From the NCBI GenBank assembly GCA_021770755.1, contig JAETQI010000027.1:1-56674 (forward strand): a stretch of 56,674 bases of DNA, given 5' to 3'. The stretch's first letter is position 1, and every line of letters begins with the position of its first letter. Made by a program: the position numbers and the translations under genes. The notes under the pieces were generated by a model, which searched no databases, was not told the origin of the DNA, and saw only the letters and a program-made list of their open reading frames with translations. Positions 50,056 to 56,674 of this stretch are shown piece after piece. Source of the DNA: Lachnospiraceae bacterium. GTDB taxonomy: Bacteria; Bacillota; Clostridia; Lachnospirales; Lachnospiraceae.

Positions 50056-51407
50056 TTGTTTTCTCCTCCGCACGCTGCAACAGCCGCTTTGATCGTCTCC
50101 GCCATGTAATCGATCATCTCATCCGTCATTCCCGGATAAACGCCAACCCAGAATGTGTCCCGCATGATCCTGTCCGTATTCTCCAGCGAGCCTGCCACGC
50201 GGAACCCTTCGCCTTTGGCACGCATCTCATCAAAGCATGGGTGCTTTACGAGATTACCCGCAAAGAGCATCCGCGTCTGGACACCCTTGGACTCGATAAA
50301 CGGCACCACTGTATTGCGGTCAACACCTTCCCTGCAGGTGATCATGAAGCCAAACCAGCTCGGATCCGCATTTTCACAGGCAACAGGGAGAATAAGCTTG
50401 TCCTCCAGCCCTGCCAGCGCCGCATGGAGCCGTGCAAAATTGTGTTTCCTGCGCTCCACAAAAGAAGGGAACTTGTCCAACTGCGCACAGCCGATCGCCG
50501 CCTGCAGATCGGTAGCCTTGAGATTATATCCAAAATGAGAATACACATATTTGTGATCATATCCGAGCGGCAGCTCACCGTACTGCTTGTCAAAGCGGTG
50601 TCCGCAGAGATTGTCACGCCCCGACGGGCACACACAGTCCCGCCCCCAGTCCCTAAAGGAGCGGATCGCCTTGTGCAGCAGCGGATTGTTGGTATAGACC
50701 GCGCCGCCCTCACCCATCGTCATGTGATGCGGCGGATAGAAGCTGGACGTACCGATATCCCCGATCGTCCCCGTAAACCGAACCTGTCCGTCGATCGTGT
50801 ACGTCGAGCCAAGCGCATCGCAGTTATCCTCCACGAGCCAGAGATCATGCTTCTCACAGAATGCCTTCACCGCAGCCAGATCAAACGGATTTCCCAATGT
50901 GTGCGCGATCATCACCGCCTTCGTCCTGTCCGAAACCGCTTCCTCGAGCATCGTCACATCAATGTTGTACTGTGGGATCGTCACATCCACAAACACCGGA
51001 ACCGCGCCGTACTGGATCGCCGGCGTCACCGTCGTCGGAAATCCTGCCGCAACCGTTATGATCTCATCGCCGCGCCGGATCCTGCGTTCCCCGAGCAGCG
51101 GAGAAGTCAGCGCCATAAAAGCGTTCAGATTCGCAGAGGAACCAGAATTGACCAGTGAACAGAATTTCACGCCAAGATATCCCGCGAGCTTCTTTTCAAA
51201 CTCCTCTGTGTACCTGCCCGACGTCAGCCAGAATTCCAGGGCACTGTCCACCAGATTGCACATCTCCGCACTGTCGTAAACTCTGGACGCGTAGGGGATG
51301 CGGTCACCTTTTACATATTCCTTCTTCTTGTGAAATGTCTCGCAATATTCTTTTACCATGCCGAGTATTTCTTCTTTTGCCTGCGCTTCTGTCTTATTTT
51401 CAAACAT
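50052..51407 (-). CDS. rfbH: CDP-4-dehydro-6-deoxyglucose 3-dehydratase (E1)
   Basis: 451 residues of the aminotransferase fold, PMP-dependent. The usual PLP lysine is replaced by His (YPPHHMTMGEGG), the hallmark of the dehydratase (ColD/RfbH) group, and a C-x-C-x7-C cluster (CVCPSGRDNLC) plus the upstream Cys in VEDNCDALG marks the [2Fe-2S] E1 type. It forms the 3,6-dideoxyhexose precursor together with an E3 reductase, which is not in the window. AGGAGAG precedes the ATG at 51407. Confidence 0.94.
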   Translation of the reverse strand: MFENKTEAQAKEEILGMVKEYCETFHKKKEYVKGDRIPYASRVYDSAEMCNLVDSALEFWLTSGRYTEEFEKKLAGYLGVKFCSLVNSGSSANLNAFMALTSPLLGERRIRRGDEIITVAAGFPTTVTPAIQYGAVPVFVDVTIPQYNIDVTMLEEAVSDRTKAVMIAHTLGNPFDLAAVKAFCEKHDLWLVEDNCDALGSTYTIDGQVRFTGTIGDIGTSSFYPPHHMTMGEGGAVYTNNPLLHKAIRSFRDWGRDCVCPSGRDNLCGHRFDKQYGELPLGYDHKYVYSHFGYNLKATDLQAAIGCAQLDKFPSFVERRKHNFARLHAALAGLEDKLILPVACENADPSWFGFMITCREGVDRNTVVPFIESKGVQTRMLFAGNLVKHPCFDEMRAKGEGFRVAGSLENTDRIMRDTFWVGVYPGMTDEMIDYMAETIKAAVAACGGENK

Positions 51408-51432
51408 ATCTTTCTCTCCTATTCTATCTCTT

Positions 51433-52212
51433 CTATCTCTCCCATCGCATCCACGGTGCATCGCCCGCCGCGATCATCTCCTCAAGCTTCATCTTATCGC
51501 GCTGTGTATCCATGCATTTCCAGAATCCCCTGTGCTGATATGCCATCAACTGACCGTCCGATGCCACCTGCTCGATCGGCGCTTTCTCAAAGACAGTCTC
51601 ATCGCCCTCGATATAGTCAAAGATCGCCGGTTCCATCACCATGTACCCCGCATTGATCACACCGCCGTCAGAATTGTCCTTCTCGCGAAACTGACTGATC
51701 CTTCCATCCCGCTCGATCTCAAGAACGCCAAAGCGCTGCCCGATCGTCACTGCCGTCATCGTCGCGATCTTTCCGTGACCTTTGTGAAATTCCAGCAGTT
51801 CCCTGATATTGACATCCGCAACCGCATCCCCGTATGTGAGCATGAATGTGTCATTTCCAACATACGGCTGAATCCGCTTGATGCGCCCGCCCGTCATCGT
51901 ATTCAATCCGGTGTCCACCAGCGTTACCTTCCACGGCTCTGCCACATTGGAGTGCACCTCCATCGCATTCTGCTTGGCAAAATCAAAAGTCACATCACTG
52001 TTGTGCAGATAATAGTTTGCAAACCACTCCTTGATCACCTGCTGCTTGTAACCGCAGCAGATCACAAACTCGTTAAACCCATAATAGGAATACTCCTTCA
52101 TGATGTGCCAGAGGATCGGTTTCTGCCCGATCTCGATCATCGGCTTCGGCCTTAAATGACTCTCCTCACTGATGCGTGTTCCCAGCCCGCCTGCTAAAAT
52201 CACTACCTTCAT
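51433..52212 (-). CDS. rfbF: Glucose-1-phosphate cytidylyltransferase
   Basis: 259 residues. Nucleotidyltransferase signature LAGGLGTRISEESHLRPKPM at the N-terminus, then ILWHIMKEYSYYGF and LTYGDAVADV. It makes CDP-glucose, the first step of the CDP-dideoxyhexose branch. It overlaps the glycosyltransferase gene by 4 bp and is followed by rfbH after 25 bp, giving the pathway order F-H-G. Confidence 0.96.
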   Translation of the reverse strand: MKVVILAGGLGTRISEESHLRPKPMIEIGQKPILWHIMKEYSYYGFNEFVICCGYKQQVIKEWFANYYLHNSDVTFDFAKQNAMEVHSNVAEPWKVTLVDTGLNTMTGGRIKRIQPYVGNDTFMLTYGDAVADVNIRELLEFHKGHGKIATMTAVTIGQRFGVLEIERDGRISQFREKDNSDGGVINAGYMVMEPAIFDYIEGDETVFEKAPIEQVASDGQLMAYQHRGFWKCMDTQRDKMKLEEMIAAGDAPWMRWER

Positions 52213-53429
52213 ACGTTTTCTCCCATCTCTGTTTTCATGAACTCCAAGTACTTTACCGCAACGTTCTCATAGGAATACCGCATTGCGCTTTTTCTTGCCT
52301 GTACTCCTAATTGTTCCCGATTTTCGGCACAATATATTATGCCCTTTGCTATATCCTGCGCATTTTGAAATTCGGCGAGATAACCATTTTCCAAATGCGT
52401 GATCTGTTCTTTAAGACCGCCCACCGGAAACGCGACCACCGGTGTCCCGCACGCCATCGCCTCGCAGGCGGTGTAACCGAACGATTCCTGCAGGGAAGGT
52501 GTCACAAACACATCCGCGCAATTGTAAATCTCTGCCAATTTCCGCTCATCTGTAATAAAGCCTAGCAATGTCACATCAAATCCCTGTGGAAGCTTCATAT
52601 CGCTCCCCGCATTTCCAAAGACCACTAACTGATATTGCTCCCTCGGCAATTCCGCCAATGCATGCTGCAAATAAGAAAATCCTTTTGCTCTATTCTCTGT
52701 TCCAGTGTCTGCTGCACCGAACAAGATCGCTTTCCTGCCCTCGCCGATCCCATATTTGCTGAGCAGGCGCGGCTTGTCCTCCATCGGATAAAACACCTCT
52801 GTATCCAGCATATTCGGCAGACAGACCAGCTTCCTACCCGCCACGATACCGCTGCGCCCGGCACAATCCACAATCCACTGACTCGGTCCCGCTACCACTG
52901 CACGTATTTCCCGCATCAGCCTCTCTTTTTCCTGAAAATTGATCCTCGATATGTCCTTGTCACCAGATCTCGAAACGAGCGGGCAATTTCCGCAGCCGCT
53001 TTCATATCGGACACATTCCCCACCGACATGACATCCTCCCGTAAAAAGCCACATGTCGTGCATAAACCATAGAATAGGCTTTCGCAACGCCGCAAGTTTT
53101 CTGATCTCCTTTGCTGTCAGAAAAGAATTGATCCAGTGCAGAATGATCACATCCGCCTCCCGCACTTTCTCGTTCTTTGAGATATCTGTCCCCAGCACAT
53201 CCCGCGCGATCGCACCGTCCGCGCGCAATAGATTCCATACATTTTTCGCTTTTGATATCGCTGCTGAAAATTTGTTGGAAAACACTTCAACGCCAACGTG
53301 GTTTTCATCGGTTTTCGTGCGCAGCAAAATATCAGACTGCACACCGATCCGTGTCAATCCTTCATGCAGCCGCATTGCTGCTTTGTATGCGCCGCCTATG
53401 TCGATTGTTGTGATGTGTATTACTTTCAT
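52209..53429 (-). CDS. Glycosyltransferase family 4
   Basis: 406 residues, GT-B fold. The N-terminus TTIDIGGAYKAAMRLHEGL is the Rossmann acceptor half; the C-terminal half carries the donor-binding motif ending with ESFGYTACEAMACGTPVVAF (E-x7-E). A Cys-rich insert (CHVGGECVRYESGCGNC, about 132-148) is seen in a subgroup of surface-polysaccharide GT4 enzymes. First gene of the sugar operon, so it is probably the transferase for one of the sugars made here. Confidence 0.9.
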   Translation of the reverse strand: MKVIHITTIDIGGAYKAAMRLHEGLTRIGVQSDILLRTKTDENHVGVEVFSNKFSAAISKAKNVWNLLRADGAIARDVLGTDISKNEKVREADVIILHWINSFLTAKEIRKLAALRKPILWFMHDMWLFTGGCHVGGECVRYESGCGNCPLVSRSGDKDISRINFQEKERLMREIRAVVAGPSQWIVDCAGRSGIVAGRKLVCLPNMLDTEVFYPMEDKPRLLSKYGIGEGRKAILFGAADTGTENRAKGFSYLQHALAELPREQYQLVVFGNAGSDMKLPQGFDVTLLGFITDERKLAEIYNCADVFVTPSLQESFGYTACEAMACGTPVVAFPVGGLKEQITHLENGYLAEFQNAQDIAKGIIYCAENREQLGVQARKSAMRYSYENVAVKYLEFMKTEMGENV

Positions 53430-53469
53430 TATTTTGTATCCATCCTAAATGTCCTCTATCAGCCATTTG

Positions 53470-53521
53470 TTATTCTTGTTTAAAATAGCATATGAAAAAT
53501 ATGCAATATAAACAAGAATAA
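53470..53521. promoter_or_regulatory. 52-bp imperfect palindrome upstream of the sugar operon
   Basis: Perfect 13-bp outer arms TTATTCTTGTTTA / TAAACAAGAATAA (53470-53482 and 53509-53521) and an inner GCATAT-GAAAA-ATATGC form one long stem. On the minus strand TTGTTT and TATGCT, 17 bp apart, fall inside it, so it may overlap the promoter. Confidence 0.5.
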
Positions 53522-54099
53522 GTGGTTCTACTCTTTGGTTTAATGTTTTATCTTGAACAAATCATAGTGTTTTTGTGCATTTTTCAGATTTGCTCAATTA
53601 TAGATAACAATAAATCAAGGAAACTTCCTTCATTAACCTAAAATCCGTATTTTCGGTCATTAACACAATCCCCTGTGACTCTATTTCTATTTTGTCTTGA
53701 AGCATTAAAGAGTCCCCTTTTTGAATTTATCTGACATTGTTCTCCGCAATATCCTGACATATTTGTCCATCTGCAAGGCATACATCCGATTTCTATCATT
53801 CTAACATTATTCCTTTTAATCTGCAAGCTGATACAATACTTTTTCATAATAAACGCATGAATGAAAAAGTGCCTATTTCAGCACTATTATTTTGGAAAGT
53901 TCGTCAATTGCATTCAGCAAGTCGTTATCATATAATACTTTTAAGACAAAGAGGATTACGGGAAGCTCTGATTCCAGGTTTCTGCCTATTTTACTTCGGA
54001 TACGCTTCATGCTTCTATAGTAATAGGCTTTCATCAGCTTTATGATAAACAATACAAATCTCCTGATCAGTTCAAGATTATATATTCCATTCCTTTCTT
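53522..54099. other. AT-rich gap without a recognised gene
   Basis: About 580 bp. A minus-strand frame (53638-53847, 69 codons, six Cys) and a minus-strand frame ending at 53873 (LFIIKLMKAYYYRSMKRI) are open, but neither has a good ribosome site or a recognised family. They could be remnants left around the IS66 insertion. Confidence 0.4.
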
Positions 54100-54755
54100 T
54101 GAACCAACGCCGCCATGTATTTTGCAAGGGAAAGCAAGGGACATGACGGAGTGAAGGGGACACTGGTAGAATCTTATGGGGGAATCCTGATCCACGACCA
54201 TGATAAAACGTATTACAGTTATGATTCAGACCACCAGGAATGTATGGTACACATCCTGCGCTATTTAAAAGAAAGCATGGAAAATGAACCTGCCAAGACA
54301 TGGAACAGGGAAATGCACGGACTGATACAGGAGATAATCCATGCAGTAAAATGTTCCAAAGACGGGGTTCTGACGCTGGAAGAGAGGGCTGCATATTCAG
54401 AGAGATATGACAAGATCGTGGAAAAGGGAGAAAAAAATGCAGGGAGACTCCCCCGGGTGGGTATTATACGACGGGATATAATCTTTACCTGAGGATGGCG
54501 GAGTACAAACATTACCACCTCCTGTTCCTGGAAAATCCATTTGTTGCAGCGGACAACAATCTGGCAGAGCGTCATGCCCGGATCATAAAAGGGAAAACAA
54601 ACCAGTCCGTATCGCTTAGAAGTTTTGACCATCTTACTGATTACTTCGACTGCCTGAGCGGGAGGGGGTTGTATGAAGAAATAAAAGCGATTTTCCAAAG
54701 GCTAAAGCCACCGTCTGCAACAGAAATACTTTCTGATGAACCCGTTCCAACGTAG
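54100..54755 (+). pseudogene. IS66-family transposase remnant (3' part, frameshifted)
   Basis: C-terminal ~215 residues of an IS66 TnpC DDE transposase. The segment GGILIHDHDKTYYSYDSDHQ carries a catalytic Asp, followed by MVHILRYLKESMENEP and WNREMHGLIQEI. A one-base shift in an A7 run (about 54429-54436) moves the frame; it then reads PPGGYYTTGYNLYLRM, and NNLAERHARIIKGK holds the last catalytic Glu. The N-terminal ~300 residues are missing, and no tnpA/tnpB genes accompany it. Inactive remnant. Confidence 0.85.
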
Positions 54756-54763
54756 TAGAATAA

Positions 54764-54788
54764 GGGGGCTTTAAGCCCCCCTTTGTTT
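54764..54788 (+). terminator. Terminator after the IS66 remnant
   Basis: GGGGGC-TTTAA-GCCCCC followed by CTTTGTTT, just downstream of the transposase stop codon. Confidence 0.8.
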
Positions 54789-54980
54789 CTGTACCTTAAA
54801 TTCCCCTACCCGTGAAAAGTAACGGTCTGTTAGACTTTAAGTTAATTGGCATAGAAAACAGTTGAGGAAATTTCAGAAAAGAGTTAAAATCAATAATAAG
54901 CAATCGGTTGAAATTTTATGAGAGGGCATGTAGAAAAGTACAGTTTCGAAATAATAAAAGGTAAAAAGGAGCACACAGAG

Positions 54981-55958
54981 ATGCGAATTCATATTCCGCG
55001 AGTAGGAATGATTAAAAAACAACAATTTGATATTGTTAAAGACGTTTCTATCATATATGGATATAATAATAGTGGGAAAACCACTATTCTTAAAGTATTA
55101 GACGATGTATTTCACAATATGCTAATGGAAAGATTTATTCGGGGTAAGCCAGGGGAAATAGCTATATATATTCCTACCAATCGTGTTATTGTTAGCGAGA
55201 ATAACACGGAAGAATATCAATTAAAAGATTATGAGGAATTTATTCATTATCAAAAAGACAGTTACAGAGATTATAGTCTTCATTTGAAACGACTCCGTGA
55301 CCAGCTAATGGCATGCAACGCAATACATGCCTTTATCTTTCAGACAATTCGCAAAATTTTCGGAATCAATTTAAAAGACGCAAACGGCAGATACAGCGAT
55401 GGGATTGAGAATATTATCAATATTTACCTAAATATCATCTGGGCAATGACTTGGGATATCGACATTTCTTCCCTGACCCCAAAAATGTTTACGAGATTGT
55501 TATCCCAGAAACAAGTCATTGTCATGATCGATGAGGTAGAAATGTTCCTTCATGTGAATGTTCAGTCCAAATTAATTAGTAGTTTAAAAGAAAATTTTTC
55601 TGCTTCCAGCTTCATTTTGACGACACACTCACCACTTCTATTGACAAGGTATCAGGATTGTCAAATATATGAAATTGTGAAAGGAAAATTAGAAGAAATA
55701 GAGTGCGATGTTTACTATGAAGATTTGAATACCATCTATGAGCAATTTTTTGAAGTCGACGAATTACCTGAACAGTTTCGGGAGGCAATCAATTATTTGG
55801 GAGATCTTGCCTTGACAGGATCTGGCAGTGATATTGACAGAAAGGAAATCAATGTCGTTATTAAAAGGTTGAGAACAGAGTATCCCAATTTATGTATAAA
55901 ATACAATGCGATTATTACAAAAGCCCAAAATAGTGGAGATCCGAATGATAAAAATTAA
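54981..55958 (+). CDS. AAA/OLD-type ATPase, PtuA-like (putative defence)
   Basis: 325 residues of the ABC/SMC-like ATPase class. Walker A GYNNSGKTT (about 28-36), a helical insertion, Walker B VIVMIDEVEMFLHV (about 190-203) and the H-loop LTTHSPLLL. The start at 54981 follows AAGGAG; an ATG 21 codons upstream lacks a ribosome site. It overlaps the HNH gene by 14 bp. A single ATPase followed by an HNH nuclease matches the two-gene plan of Septu (PtuA/PtuB) phage defence. The ATPase is shorter than typical PtuA (~400+), so it may be a divergent type. Confidence 0.8.
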   Translation: MRIHIPRVGMIKKQQFDIVKDVSIIYGYNNSGKTTILKVLDDVFHNMLMERFIRGKPGEIAIYIPTNRVIVSENNTEEYQLKDYEEFIHYQKDSYRDYSLHLKRLRDQLMACNAIHAFIFQTIRKIFGINLKDANGRYSDGIENIINIYLNIIWAMTWDIDISSLTPKMFTRLLSQKQVIVMIDEVEMFLHVNVQSKLISSLKENFSASSFILTTHSPLLLTRYQDCQIYEIVKGKLEEIECDVYYEDLNTIYEQFFEVDELPEQFREAINYLGDLALTGSGSDIDRKEINVVIKRLRTEYPNLCIKYNAIITKAQNSGDPNDKN

Positions 55959-56562
55959 AAGAACATATTCCCCAAAAGCTTTATCAAAAACGAATAGAGA
56001 TTTCAAGTCAGCAATAGCAAATATGAGTGTGCGCGAAGCATATGATTTTTATAAGGAACATAGAAAAAAATATTGCTACAATACAGCGGAAACCAAACAT
56101 CATTTTAGAAAAATGAATCATGAAAGGTGCTCTTTTTGTACGCAATTTATACAAGATTTTGACGATGCAATGACAGTGGAACATATTAAAACCAAAAGAG
56201 ATTTTCCACAAAAGATATTTCAATGGAGTAATATGCTATGCGCATGCAGTACATGTAATACCAAAAGAGGCACTCGCTCACATTATCCAAGAAAATATCT
56301 TGATCCCACAAAAATAACTGATATCGAAAAATATTTTTGTTATAAAATAGATGGAACAATCGTTGCTAACAATACTCTTAGCAATGATGATATAGCCAAG
56401 GCAGAGTATATGATAGATCTGTATAAACTGAACAGAAAAAATCTCGTCTGCAATAGACGGAAATTTATGACAGATCTTATGTCAGACGACAAATTTTACG
56501 AAAAGTTGAATCTAATGGAAGAATCAAGTCAAAATATAATATTTTTATCTGTATTTGCATAG
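55945..56562 (+). CDS. HNH endonuclease, PtuB-like (putative defence)
   Basis: 205 residues. The HNH/beta-beta-alpha-metal core has zinc-type cysteines CSFC (about 60-63) and CSTCNTKRG (about 100-108), and the catalytic His in TVEHIKTK with the Asn of the third element. The ATG at 55945 follows GTGGAG and lies within the end of the ATPase gene, so the two are translationally coupled. As PtuB it would cut nucleic acid when the ATPase senses infection. Base composition is much more AT-rich than the sugar operon, which suggests transfer. Confidence 0.82.
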   Translation: MIKIKRTYSPKALSKTNRDFKSAIANMSVREAYDFYKEHRKKYCYNTAETKHHFRKMNHERCSFCTQFIQDFDDAMTVEHIKTKRDFPQKIFQWSNMLCACSTCNTKRGTRSHYPRKYLDPTKITDIEKYFCYKIDGTIVANNTLSNDDIAKAEYMIDLYKLNRKNLVCNRRKFMTDLMSDDKFYEKLNLMEESSQNIIFLSVFA

Positions 56563-56647
56563 AGTGGTCTCGGAAACTCACTCCAAAAATGAAAAAACAT
56601 TAGTTGCAAAATTGTAATTGCATTAGGGAGAGGGAGAAATTGATTGG
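56563..56647 (+). other. Short gap before the last reading frame
   Basis: 85 bp with no recognisable promoter or terminator; it ends in a purine-rich GGGAGAGGGAG that could be a ribosome site for the frame at 56648. Confidence 0.3.
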
Positions 56648-56674
56648 ATGAAAGCTGTTCAAATGGAGTGGATG
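56648..56674 (+). CDS. Possible start of a third gene after the HNH gene (partial)
   Basis: Nine codons (MKAVQMEWM) run to the window edge after GGGAGAGGGAG. Spacing from ribosome site to ATG is long (about 12 nt), so the start is uncertain. If real, it may be another member of the ATPase/HNH cassette. Confidence 0.3.

Noticed and set aside
53470-53521. Invertible promoter (phase switch) for the polysaccharide operon
   Set aside because: The segment between the inverted arms is only 26 bp, too short for known site-specific invertases, and no recombinase gene is in the window.
53638-53847. Cys-rich 69-codon frame as a RiPP precursor
   Set aside because: No ribosome site, no adjacent maturase or exporter, and AT-rich non-coding-like surroundings.
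54981-56562. Retron with PtuAB effectors
   Set aside because: No reverse transcriptase or msr/msd-like structured region is present upstream; only an IS66 remnant is found.

Overview
The window looks like a chromosomal segment of a gut Clostridia species, most likely Lachnospiraceae (inference). The reasons are strong AGGAGG ribosome sites, TTGACA/TATAAT-type promoters, LplABC-type sugar importers, an ECF sigma/DUF4179 pair, a Na+-type ATP synthase c subunit and many host-glycan glycosidases. No rRNA, tRNA or CRISPR array was seen.

1-17 kb: host-glycan utilisation. A minus-strand operon (transaldolase-like aldolase, triose-phosphate-isomerase homologue, LarA-type racemase) lies next to a ROK repressor gene. 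Divergent from the repressor are a GH2 beta-galactosidase and an SGNH esterase. Convergent to these is an importer (lipoprotein binding protein and two permeases, no ATPase), preceded by a sialidase and an alpha-L-fucosidase. The glycosidases and the esterase lack signal peptides, so sialylated, fucosylated galactosides are probably imported whole and dismantled in the cytoplasm. An AT-rich motif recurs near the four control regions and is a candidate ROK operator. A broken AAA-ATPase/PD-(D/E)XK gene closes this part.

17-27 kb: an ECF sigma factor with a DUF4179 membrane protein, a MATE exporter, a lipoprotein, and a GH88 unsaturated-uronyl hydrolase with a GPH symporter and two AraC regulators (glycosaminoglycan-type disaccharide use).

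27-34.5 kb: a complete F1Fo ATP synthase operon, atpZ-I-B-E-F-H-A-G-D-C. Its c subunit carries the Na+-binding residues. Two related structured spacers, each opening with a tiny ATG ORF fused to the preceding stop codon, precede atpA and atpD, the genes for the two three-copy F1 subunits.

34.5-38.3 kb: a soluble signalling operon (FIST sensor, cytoplasmic MCP, Hpt, response regulator with HD-GYP).

38.5-56.7 kb: accessory DNA. It holds (a) a large XRE-TPR regulator whose 3' end overlaps, tail to tail, a 56-residue secreted peptide gene with a palindrome at its promoter, which looks like an RRNPP-type peptide/receptor pair; (b) a four-gene operon of a TIR protein, a helical protein sharing a GVMAGD motif with it, an SPFH-like protein and a membrane SH3 protein, next to a DUF4231 protein, which is a candidate undescribed immune or signalling system; (c) a surface-sugar operon (GT4, RfbF, RfbH, RfbG, NeuB, NeuC); and (d) an IS66 remnant followed by an ATPase/HNH pair resembling Septu. 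Short GGGACAGAAT hairpin repeats are scattered through this part.
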